Position numbers and translations under genes: made by a program
Shown: in pieces, positions 6,767 through 13,169 of the stretch
Layout: each line of letters opens with the position of its first letter
How positions within the stretch are numbered: the first letter of the stretch is position 1
Source: Clostridia bacterium
GTDB taxonomy: Bacteria > Bacillota_A > Clostridia > Christensenellales > Aristaeellaceae
DNA length: 17,674 bases
Direction: 5' to 3'
NCBI GenBank assembly: GCA_017509065.1
Contig: JAFWQM010000154.1
Span: 1 to 17,674, forward strand
Notes under the pieces: model-generated
Seen by the model: the letters and a program-made list of their open reading frames with translations, nothing else
The model's database searches: none
What the model was told of the DNA's origin: nothing

Positions 6767-7696
6767 TTGATCTGCAACAGCATCCTGGACGCCGTGGGCA
6801 ACACGCCCATGGTACGCCTGAACCGTATGCCCGAACCGGGCAGCGCGGATGTTTTAGTGAAGGTGGAAGCCCTGAACGTGGGCGGCTCCATCAAGACCCG
6901 CACCGCTCTGAACATGATCAACCAGGCCGAGAAAGAGGGCTTGATCGACAAGGACACCATCATCGTGGAGCCCACCAGCGGCAACCAGGGCATCGGCCTG
7001 GCGCTGGTCGGCGCGGTGCGGGGTTACCGCACCATCATCATCATGCCGGACTCCGTCAGCGTGGAGCGCCGCAAGCTGGTGCGTCATTACGGGGCCGAAG
7101 TCAAGCTGATCCACGACGCGGGCGACATTGGTAAATGCATGGAAGAATGCCTGCAGGCGGCATTAAAGATGAAAGAAAAGAACCCCAAGGTGTTTGTGCC
7201 CCAGCAATTTGAAAACCCCAACAACACCCTGGCCCATAAAAAGCACACCGCGCTTGAAATCATGCAGCAGGTGGCCGGGCCGATCCACGGTTATTGCAGC
7301 GGCATCGGCACAGGCGGCACCCTGACGGGCATCGGCGAAGTGCTCAAAGCCCAGTACCCGGACATCGAAATCTGGGCCGTGGAGCCGGAAAACGCTGCCA
7401 TCCTGGCTGGCGGCACCATCGGCACCCACATCCAGATGGGCATCGGCGACGGCATCATTCCGCCCATCCTGAACCGGGAAATCTACGATCATATCTACGT
7501 GACCACCGACTCCGAAGCCCTGGAAACCGCCCGCCGCCTGGCGCGGGAAGAGGGTCTCGTGTGCGGCATTTCAAGCGGCACCAACGTGGCGGCGGCTTTG
7601 AAGCTGGCAAAGAAATTGGGCCCGGGCAAAACCGTGGTCACCGTGCTGCCGGACACCGCCGAGCGCTATTTCTCCACACCGCTTTTCGGGGAGTGA
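6767..7696 (+). CDS. cysK: Cysteine synthase family protein (O-acetylserine sulfhydrylase-like)
   Basis: Fold type II PLP enzyme, 309 residues, normal length for CysK. The expected reaction is O-acetylserine plus sulfide giving cysteine. The PLP lysine is K43 in NVGGSIKTR, the substrate/cofactor loop is PTSGNQG (70-75) and the phosphate-binding loop is GIGTGGTLTG. The common family versions are SVKDR and TSGNTG, so Asp is replaced by Thr after the lysine and Thr by Gln in the loop. My recollection is that similar versions occur in Clostridia proteins annotated as cysteine synthase, so the assignment is good but the exact acceptor is less certain. The start is a TTG preceded by TAGGAGG at 6752-6758; the next in-frame ATG lies inside the conserved NTPMVRL motif, so TTG must be used. 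Twelve bases separate it from purA and six from the next ORF. Confidence 0.85.
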   Translation: MICNSILDAVGNTPMVRLNRMPEPGSADVLVKVEALNVGGSIKTRTALNMINQAEKEGLIDKDTIIVEPTSGNQGIGLALVGAVRGYRTIIIMPDSVSVERRKLVRHYGAEVKLIHDAGDIGKCMEECLQAALKMKEKNPKVFVPQQFENPNNTLAHKKHTALEIMQQVAGPIHGYCSGIGTGGTLTGIGEVLKAQYPDIEIWAVEPENAAILAGGTIGTHIQMGIGDGIIPPILNREIYDHIYVTTDSEALETARRLAREEGLVCGISSGTNVAAALKLAKKLGPGKTVVTVLPDTAERYFSTPLFGE

Positions 7697-7702
7697 CGCG
7701 CC

Positions 7703-7888
7703 GTGAGCGAGCAGGAAGAACGAAAGAAATCGCCGCCTGAACGGAAACCGCCACGGAAAACCATCGTATCCGATCCGCAAAGCGCCGTTCTGAAGGAACG
7801 CGCCTGGGGTGACCGGTCGGACGAACCCGCTCCCGAACCCTGCGAGGAAACCTATCGCGACGGCAGCATGAAAAACGAATGCTGGTAA
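7703..7888 (+). CDS. Small charged hypothetical protein (61 aa)
   Basis: I do not recognise this protein. It starts with GTG six bases after the cysK stop, with GGGGAG upstream inside the end of cysK, and ends just before a strong terminator, so it is positioned as the last gene of the purA-cysK unit. The product is highly charged and proline-rich: a Lys/Arg/Pro-rich N-terminal third (ERKKSPPERKPPRK), a middle KERAWGDRSDEPAPEP, and a C-terminal PCEETYRDGSMKNECW with two cysteines. There is no signal peptide or membrane helix; it is likely disordered. The tail with two Cys and a terminal Trp looks non-random, but a chance ORF remains possible. Confidence 0.5.
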   Translation: MSEQEERKKSPPERKPPRKTIVSDPQSAVLKERAWGDRSDEPAPEPCEETYRDGSMKNECW

Positions 7889-7891
7889 ACA

Positions 7892-7945
7892 AACAGCCGG
7901 ACAGCCGCAGCCTCGGTCGCTGCGCCGCTGTCCGGCTGTTGTTTT
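7892..7945. terminator. Two-way terminator between convergent genes
   Basis: A perfect 14-bp stem AACAGCCGGACAGC (7892-7905) / GCTGTCCGGCTGTT (7927-7940) holds an inner stem CGCAGC/GCTGCG (7906-7911, 7919-7924). It is followed by GTTTT on the plus strand and by GTTTGTTT on the minus strand, so it can end both the purA-cysK transcript and the opposing membrane-protein transcript, whose stop is at 7955. Confidence 0.85.
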
Positions 7946-7954
7946 CAACGGAAA

Positions 7955-9151
7955 TCAAATATGCACCTGCGTGACGGCCCAGAAGGTAAAGAGGAAATCC
8001 GCGCCGAGAAACAGCCACTCTGCCCAGTGGACGCGCTTTTTCTCCGGGGTCAGGAGCAGGAACAGGAAGGTGTAGGGAATCAAGTCCACGGCGTACCGTG
8101 CGCCAAGCTGGAAGCCGCCGAAAGTGCGGTGGAACAGGAGTAAAAAAGCGTGGAGGACGCAGGTGAGCAATACCACGGCCTTTTCCAGCCGCGCCTGCTT
8201 TTTGATCAGGTCGATCACCGCCTGAATCAGCATCAGCGTCAGGGTGGGACAGGCCAGCAGCATGGAATAGCCGAACTGGCGCACTTTCAGCGCGCCAGTT
8301 TCCCAGTAGATGGGCCAGCCCCAGAGGAAGGTTTTCAGGTGGCTTCCCACGTGGCTGATGGAAAACTGGATGCCGCCCTGGAAGGAAAACTCCGGCAGGT
8401 AGTTGTGGCCGAATTCCAGCGGGTTTCCGAACCGGACATAGTTGTACCATCCGATGGCGAACGCCACTGAAAGCCCCAGTCCCACACCGGGCAGGAGCGG
8501 TTTCACCGTGCTTTTCCAGGAAACGCCCGCCCGCCGGTACAGGCTGAACCAGGTAAAGAAGAGCGGCAGACCGTAGAGCGCGTTGAACGGGCGGCAGGCC
8601 ACGGACAGGGCATAGCACAGCAGCGCCAGGGTGGGCCTGTCCATGGTGAGCAGGCACACCGCCGCCATCGTGAGGAAAAAAGCCAGCACCTGCGCGTGAT
8701 ACCACACCGCGCCGTTCAGCGTCATCGGCAGCAGCGACGAGGAAAAGCAAATCAGGAACGAAAACCCCGCCGAAACCCAGCGCTGATACCCCGCCCGTTT
8801 GAGGGCATAATACATCAGCGCGCACGCGCCTAAGGCGTAGAGCTTTACCAGCAGGGCGTCCGGCGTGTTGATCCCGAACAGGTACGTTAGCGGCAGCAGC
8901 ACCACCGACGGCAGCGCGGGGAATGAAACGTAGTAATTGCCCTCAAAAATCGCCAGTTCCAGGTGCGGCACGTCCTCCGGCAGGTGCAGCAAACCCTGCC
9001 GCCAGGCCAGGGCTTGGCGGGTGTAGGTGTTGTACGGCGTCGGGCCGAAAAAGCTGCTGCCCAATACGAAGTGCAGCAGCGCCCACAGCGCCACCATCGC
9101 CCCGATCAGGTACAGGGGCGTTTTGTCACGGGTACGATGTATAGTCATCAT
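7955..9151 (-). CDS. Polytopic membrane protein, GT-C/ArnT-PMT-like glycosyltransferase
   Basis: An integral membrane protein of 398 residues with roughly nine to eleven hydrophobic helices. After the first helix (about 14-30) comes a periplasmic-type loop, GPTPYNTYTRQALAWRQGLLHLP, then EGNYYVSFPALPSVVLLPLTYLFG. This arrangement (long first outer loop, then a FPxLPS motif entering a helix) is characteristic of lipid-linked sugar transferases of the GT-C fold related to PMT/ArnT. Later segments such as YNYVRFGNPLEFGHNYLPEF and FGGFQLGARYAVDLIPYTFL also fit uncharacterised members of that group. A lipid-carried sugar donor and a cell-envelope acceptor are inferred, not shown. The ATG at 9151 (followed by a second ATG) has AAGGAT upstream. 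Its leader abuts the palindrome at 9166-9229, which separates it from ppk. Confidence 0.7.
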   Translation of the reverse strand: MMTIHRTRDKTPLYLIGAMVALWALLHFVLGSSFFGPTPYNTYTRQALAWRQGLLHLPEDVPHLELAIFEGNYYVSFPALPSVVLLPLTYLFGINTPDALLVKLYALGACALMYYALKRAGYQRWVSAGFSFLICFSSSLLPMTLNGAVWYHAQVLAFFLTMAAVCLLTMDRPTLALLCYALSVACRPFNALYGLPLFFTWFSLYRRAGVSWKSTVKPLLPGVGLGLSVAFAIGWYNYVRFGNPLEFGHNYLPEFSFQGGIQFSISHVGSHLKTFLWGWPIYWETGALKVRQFGYSMLLACPTLTLMLIQAVIDLIKKQARLEKAVVLLTCVLHAFLLLFHRTFGGFQLGARYAVDLIPYTFLFLLLTPEKKRVHWAEWLFLGADFLFTFWAVTQVHI

Positions 9152-9165
9152 CGAGCATCCTTTAT

Positions 9166-9229
9166 GGCTTTCTCGGAAGGGGGTCTGGGGGAAACCACTC
9201 TTTGGCCCCCAAAGAGTGGTTTCCCCCAG
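9166..9229 (-). repeat. Long palindrome family, copy 3
   Basis: GGCTTTCTCGGAAGGGGGT (9166-9184) is followed by two perfect 21-bp arms (9185-9205 and 9209-9229) around the loop CCC. On the minus strand it matches copy 1 (3904-3967) almost base for base, including its place a few bases after a stop codon (ppk here, dapF there). The arms differ from copy 1 at one pair, CCACTC/GAGTGG instead of CCGCTC/GAGCGG, so pairing is retained. Confidence 0.85.
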
Positions 9230-9242
9230 TAAAAAAACATTC

Positions 9243-11291
9243 TTACTCCACCGGCGCGGCGATTTCGGCGGGGCCGAGGATGCGGGCCTCCTGAGAATTG
9301 AGGAAGGGTTCCTCGCGCTTGACGCGCTTATACCTGCCGCTCTTTTTCATTTCCCAGGCTTTCATGTTGTCGTTCAGCTCGTCCTGCAGGGAAGCGATGA
9401 TGCGGTTCTGCAGGGCGGGGTCTTCGATGGGGAACATCAATTCCACGCGCTTGTCCAGGTTGCGGGGCATCCAGTCGGCAGAGGACAGGTACACTTCCTT
9501 CTCGCCGCCGTTCTCGAACACGAACGCCCTCGTATGCTCCAGCAGCCGCCCCACGATGGAGCGCACGCGCAGGTTGTCCCGCCCGCCGGTTTTGAGGCAG
9601 CAGATGCCGCGCACGATCAGGTCGATTTCCACGCCCGCGTCGGCGGCTTTGTAGAGCAGTTTGATGATCTTGGGGTCGACCAGCGCGTTGATCTTGGCGG
9701 TAATGGCGGCGGGCAGGCCGGCTTCGGCGTGGTCGATTTCGCGTTTGATGAGCGCCTTGATCTGTTTCCGAAGGTAGGCGGGCGCGGCGACCAGCTTTTC
9801 CATTTCCACCGCTTCGCCGTAGCCCGTGACCATGTTGAAAAAGTTGCCCGCGTCGCGGCCGATGATATCGTCGCAGGTCATGATGCCCATATCGGTGTAG
9901 AGCTTCGCCGTCACGTCGTTGTAGTTGCCGGTGGCGAGGTGGACGTAGCGGCGCAGGCCGTCCGGCTCCTTGCGAACCACCAGGGTGATCTTGCTGTGGG
10001 TCTTGAGCTTGGGCACGCCGTAGAAAACGTGACACCCCGCTTTTTCCAGCGCCAGGCACCAGTTGATGTTGTTTTCCTCATCGAAGCGGGCGCGTACCTC
10101 CACCAGCACTGTCACCTGCTTGCCCTGCTGCCCGGCGCGGATGAGCGCCGCCACGATGGGCGATTTGCCGCTGACGCGGTACAGGGTCTGTTTGATGGCC
10201 ATGACGTTCGGATCATCCGCCGCTTCGCAGATGAAGCGCACCACGGGATCAAAGCTGTCATAGGGATGGTTCAGCAGAATGTCGCCGCCGCGGATGACCT
10301 TGAAAACAGAGCCCTCCTGCTGGAAACGCTCGTCGATGCGGGGGGTGAAGGAGGGGAAGCGCAGATGGTCAAAGTTCGGCAGGGATGAAATCTGCTTCAT
10401 AAAATAGTCCAGGTTCAGCGGTCCCGGCACGGTGAACACGCCCTCTTCCGCCACATCCAGATATTTTTTGATGCGTGCGAGCAGCCGCGGGTCGCTGCCC
10501 AAGGGCACTTCCAGCCGCAGCACACGGCCCCATTTCCGCTTTTTCAGGTTTTTCTTCATTTCGGTAATGAGGGCGTCTGCGTCGGAATCGTTATAGATAA
10601 AGTCCGTATTGCGGGTGATGCGGAAAGGCATCACGGCCAGGGGGTGCGTTTTGCCGAACATACGGTGCGCGAAATGGGCGATCACGTCCTCCAGCAGCAC
10701 GCCGCGGGCCTTGCCACGGCCCATGGGGAGCATCGTCACGCGGGGCAGCGAGGTGGGCACGTGCAGCAGCGCCATGCGCGGCTGAGCGCTCCGCACGCCG
10801 GGCGGCAGCAGCAGCGCCAGGTGGATCACCCGGGCAGACAAAAGCGGAAAGGGACGCCTGTCGTCGATAGCGCGGGGCGTCAGCAGCGGCTGCACGGATT
10901 CATCGTAATAATGGCCCAGCCATTCCCGCTGCTCCTTATCCAGCGCGTCCACCCGCTGGAAGTGAATGCCGGCATCTGCCAGCGCGGGCAGGTATTCCTG
11001 GTTCAGCAGCTCATACTGCCGGGCCACCTGCTCCTGCACGGCGGGGAAAACCTGATCAAGCTGTTCCCTGGGCGTCAGGCCGGATGGGTCTTTCTTTTTA
11101 TCGCCCGCCATGGCCGCGCGCACCAGCGAACCCACACGCACCATGAAAAATTCGTCCAGGTTCGTGGAACAGATGGAAATGAATTTCCCCCGCTCCAGCA
11201 ACGGATTGTCCGGGTTCGCCGCTTCCTCAAGCACCCGGCGGTTAAAATTCAGCCAGCTCAGTTCCCGGTTCCAAATGTCGCTTTTCGCCAT
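9243..11291 (-). CDS. ppk: Polyphosphate kinase 1
   Basis: Makes inorganic polyphosphate from ATP by a phospho-histidine intermediate, usually at the inner face of the membrane. The protein begins with the family-typical WNRELSWLNFNRRVLEEA and STNLDEFFMVRV. The autophosphorylated histidine is H432 in LKTHSKITLV, corresponding to H435 of E. coli PPK1. The second conserved histidine is H586 in LLEHTRAFVFENGG (E. coli H592). HPYDSF, IKQTLYRVS and HLATGNYN complete the phospholipase-D-like core. Its 682 residues fit the usual 680-720. I chose the ATG at 11291; the in-frame GTG at 11303 has AAGGA only one base away, while the ATG has the same site about 13 bases upstream, so the exact start is uncertain. 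No exopolyphosphatase lies nearby. No convincing promoter is seen. Confidence 0.96.
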   Translation of the reverse strand: MAKSDIWNRELSWLNFNRRVLEEAANPDNPLLERGKFISICSTNLDEFFMVRVGSLVRAAMAGDKKKDPSGLTPREQLDQVFPAVQEQVARQYELLNQEYLPALADAGIHFQRVDALDKEQREWLGHYYDESVQPLLTPRAIDDRRPFPLLSARVIHLALLLPPGVRSAQPRMALLHVPTSLPRVTMLPMGRGKARGVLLEDVIAHFAHRMFGKTHPLAVMPFRITRNTDFIYNDSDADALITEMKKNLKKRKWGRVLRLEVPLGSDPRLLARIKKYLDVAEEGVFTVPGPLNLDYFMKQISSLPNFDHLRFPSFTPRIDERFQQEGSVFKVIRGGDILLNHPYDSFDPVVRFICEAADDPNVMAIKQTLYRVSGKSPIVAALIRAGQQGKQVTVLVEVRARFDEENNINWCLALEKAGCHVFYGVPKLKTHSKITLVVRKEPDGLRRYVHLATGNYNDVTAKLYTDMGIMTCDDIIGRDAGNFFNMVTGYGEAVEMEKLVAAPAYLRKQIKALIKREIDHAEAGLPAAITAKINALVDPKIIKLLYKAADAGVEIDLIVRGICCLKTGGRDNLRVRSIVGRLLEHTRAFVFENGGEKEVYLSSADWMPRNLDKRVELMFPIEDPALQNRIIASLQDELNDNMKAWEMKKSGRYKRVKREEPFLNSQEARILGPAEIAAPVE

Positions 11292-11334
11292 GGCAGATCG
11301 CACATCCTTTTCTTTGGTGGAACAAGAGGATAGT

Positions 11335-11431
11335 CAGAGTACAGTGTACAGAGTGCAGAGTACAGATTATAATGTGCAGATACATGAGAAGTACATTGTC
11401 AAAAGACTAAATTATCTGAACTCTGCACTCT
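11335..11431. repeat. Small repeat-rich element between ppk and the upstream gene
   Basis: A 12-bp perfect inverted repeat AGAGTGCAGAGT (11350-11361) / ACTCTGCACTCT (11420-11431), plus a 10-bp direct repeat CAGAGTACAG at 11335-11344 and 11356-11365 with GTGTACAG between. It fills most of the 131-base gap, looks like a decayed short palindromic element and is unlike the other two repeat families here. Confidence 0.6.
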
Positions 11432-11434
11432 TCA

Positions 11435-12511
11435 TTACTTCGTCAGTCTCCCCGTCAGCGTCAGAATCGTTACGGCGGGGGTATTGAAAATGCGGATGGG
11501 AGGCAGGTCGATGGCTGTAGAGGTGCCCAGGCCTGGGCTGATGTACTGCGTAATGCCCATCATGCTGGACAGCCCCATGATCTTTTTATCCTCCGGGAAC
11601 CAGCCGTTGTTCTCCATTCCTGCGGACTGCGGCGCGCGGACGGCCCCGATCCCGGGGATGCGCCATTGCCCGCCCACATAGTGCCCGGCCAGCACCAGCG
11701 AAATGGAGCGAATATGGCTTTCGTTATCCGAATCCGTCCATTCCCGCAGGGACTGCAGCGCGGCCGTTTGCAGGGGATGATGGGTCAGCGCCACGTGAAT
11801 GTCCGTTTCCAGGGTCTCCCGCCGCGCCTGGCGAATACGGATCAATTGGTTGATCTGGTAATTCACCGCGGTCAGCGCGGCGTCACGCTCGGGGGAAGGG
11901 TCCTCCGCCGTCAGCTCGTTGAGCCGCCTGTAATACGCCGTTTCGGACGCCTCGTAATCAAGCGAGTAAATCCATTCCGGAGCCAGCCACAGGGCATGCT
12001 TGCCGCGCGTGATTTTCATCGGCGCGTCCAGGTAAATTGCGCCCGCTTTTTCCGCCTGCAGGATATAATCCGCCCTGGCATCCGTGCTGCCGTGAGGCGC
12101 GGTGAGCATCGGGGAAGGGTCTTCGTCGCCCACGATAAAATAGACCGGCTTATCCCTGAACAGCTTCATCATTTCCAGGAACGCGCCCATATCGCCGTCC
12201 GGACCGGTGATGTCGCCGGTGACGCACACGATGTCATACCGCGCGCTGCCAAGCGCTGCTTTCAACTGCTCCTGATGCTGGCCGAAATACAGGCCGTGCA
12301 GGTCGCTGATATGCAGGATGCGGAAGTTTTCGAGCGATGAAGGCAGGTTCGCCACCGTCACCGTTTCCCGCAGCAGATTGATCCGGCTGTTGTTGATGGT
12401 GTTCACCACCGTCAGCGTGACCGCAATCAGCAGAATCAGCAATAGAAGAAAGCCGATAAACGGATGCTTTCGCCTTTCTTCTGCAAAGAGAGGATCATGA
12501 GATTTGCTCAC
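11435..12511 (-). CDS. Membrane-anchored metallophosphoesterase-like protein with altered active site
   Basis: 358 residues: a short basic N-terminus, one membrane helix (about 17-37, IGFLLLLILLIAVTLTVV), then an extracytoplasmic calcineurin-like phosphoesterase domain resembling the YkuE/YaeI group. Conserved elements are HISDLHG (D70, H72), VTGD (D100), LTHHPL (near 243) and the LAGH....GGQWRIPGIG loop (H277). Two normally invariant motifs are changed: GNHD/E reads GDED (128-131), losing the catalytic histidine and the asparagine ligand, and GHTHGGQ reads GHYVGGQ (276-282), losing the second histidine ligand. A helical segment (about 190-240) separates the metal motifs. The protein may bind metal differently or be inactive. 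GTG at 12511 is preferred because AAAGGAG lies seven bases upstream; an in-frame ATG at 12538 precedes that site. Confidence 0.8.
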   Translation of the reverse strand: MSKSHDPLFAEERRKHPFIGFLLLLILLIAVTLTVVNTINNSRINLLRETVTVANLPSSLENFRILHISDLHGLYFGQHQEQLKAALGSARYDIVCVTGDITGPDGDMGAFLEMMKLFRDKPVYFIVGDEDPSPMLTAPHGSTDARADYILQAEKAGAIYLDAPMKITRGKHALWLAPEWIYSLDYEASETAYYRRLNELTAEDPSPERDAALTAVNYQINQLIRIRQARRETLETDIHVALTHHPLQTAALQSLREWTDSDNESHIRSISLVLAGHYVGGQWRIPGIGAVRAPQSAGMENNGWFPEDKKIMGLSSMMGITQYISPGLGTSTAIDLPPIRIFNTPAVTILTLTGRLTK

Positions 12512-12541
12512 GACGTGCTCCTTTCTATACCATTGCACTCT

Positions 12542-12570
12542 ATTATATATGAAAACTTTCGTTTCCGCAA
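12542..12570 (-). promoter_or_regulatory. Promoter of the metallophosphoesterase-like gene
   Basis: On the minus strand, TTGCGG (12570-12565), a 17-bp spacer and a perfect TATAAT (12547-12542). The GTG start is about 30 bases downstream. It reads away from element B. Confidence 0.65.
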
Positions 12571-12654
12571 TCGGAAAAGCGAGGAAAAAACGGAATTTAC
12601 GGTTGCACAGGCATTGATCGGAAGGAAAGGGTACTTTAATTCACAACGGAGCGA

Positions 12655-13055
12655 GGGCCTGTGCGGCCCCCGTACCCCCGCACCAGGGGACTTCGCCCCC
12701 TGGACCCATTTAGTGGATACTGCTTGACAGAGGGAATCAAATTGGTTCCCACTGTAGCAGAAAGGAACGCGGAAGATGAATTTGGTGCCGTTGTGCTTCT
12801 GGCCCGGCGGCGAAGCCGCCAACCCGGATGCTTCGCATCCGGGGAAAGCCAGGGAATAATCCCCAGGGAAAAGTTCACTTTTCCCCTGGGATTTTCCCAG
12901 GCTTTCTTGGGCCAGAAGCCCTCAAACTTTCCGTAACCCCAGCGCGGCAGGCGGAAGCCGTTGATATTCCCAACAACGTTATTTCGCCGGTTGCGGGTCC
13001 AGGGTCCTCAGGACCCTGGTTGGGGTCTGGGGCGAACAGCCCCAGCGTAACCCCC
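12655..13055. repeat. Composite hairpin-repeat element B (upstream of radA)
   Basis: This occupies most of the 658-base gap between the divergent phosphoesterase-like gene and radA. The left arm, inverted, has GGGCC-tgtgc-GGCCC (12655-12669) and CCAGGGG...CCCCTGG (12683-12703) ending TGGACCC. A smaller hairpin GGGAATC/GGTTCCC lies at 12732-12750. The core is at 12795-12919. The forward right arm has GGGTCC, CCAGGGTCC-tca-GGACCCTGG (12999-13019), GGGGTCTGGGG and CTGGGGC-gaaca-GCCCCAG (13027-13045), then AGCGTAACCCCC. Compared with element A, a G-C pair in the first right-arm stem is T-A here, so pairing is preserved. I see no protein gene in the gap. Confidence 0.8.
12795..12919 (+). repeat. 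Core unit of element B (11-bp inverted ends)
   Basis: The ends are GCTTCTGGCCC (12795-12805) and GGGCCAGAAGC (12909-12919). Inside, in order: GGCGGC-gaa-GCCGCC (12806-12820), CCCGGATGC-ttc-GCATCCGGG (12823-12843), and a long stem CCCAGGGAAAAG...CTTTTCCCCTGGG (12862-12890) with one bulged base. Length is 125 bp against 124 bp in element A. Flanking words such as GGGGAAAGCC and CCAGGCTTTCTTGGG are shared with A after reversal. Confidence 0.8.
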
Positions 13056-13102
13056 AAGTGTATTAAAGTGCCCTTTTCGACATTTCGCGCAAAAGGTTTC
13101 TG

Positions 13103-13131
13103 TAGCGGGAACAGGCAGAATATGCTATAAT
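13103..13131 (+). promoter_or_regulatory. radA promoter (extended -10)
   Basis: TGCTATAAT (TG at 13123-13124, TATAAT at 13126-13131) with no good -35, which extended -10 promoters can tolerate. The word GCAGAATATG just upstream is also found at the argS promoter. Confidence 0.55.
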
Positions 13132-13169
13132 GATGGGCAGAATACGGACGAAGAACGGAGACAGCGATC

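Noticed and set aside
9027..10388. A 453-codon plus-strand open frame over ppk and its palindrome.
   Set aside because: It is the antisense of ppk and starts in the membrane-protein gene, with no supporting motif or ribosome binding site.
11366..11402. ppk promoter made of TTGACA (11402-11397) and TATAAT (11371-11366) on the minus strand.
   Set aside because: The spacing is 25 bp, too long for sigma-A; no better -35 sits at 16-18 bp, so ppk may depend on the upstream gene or another start.
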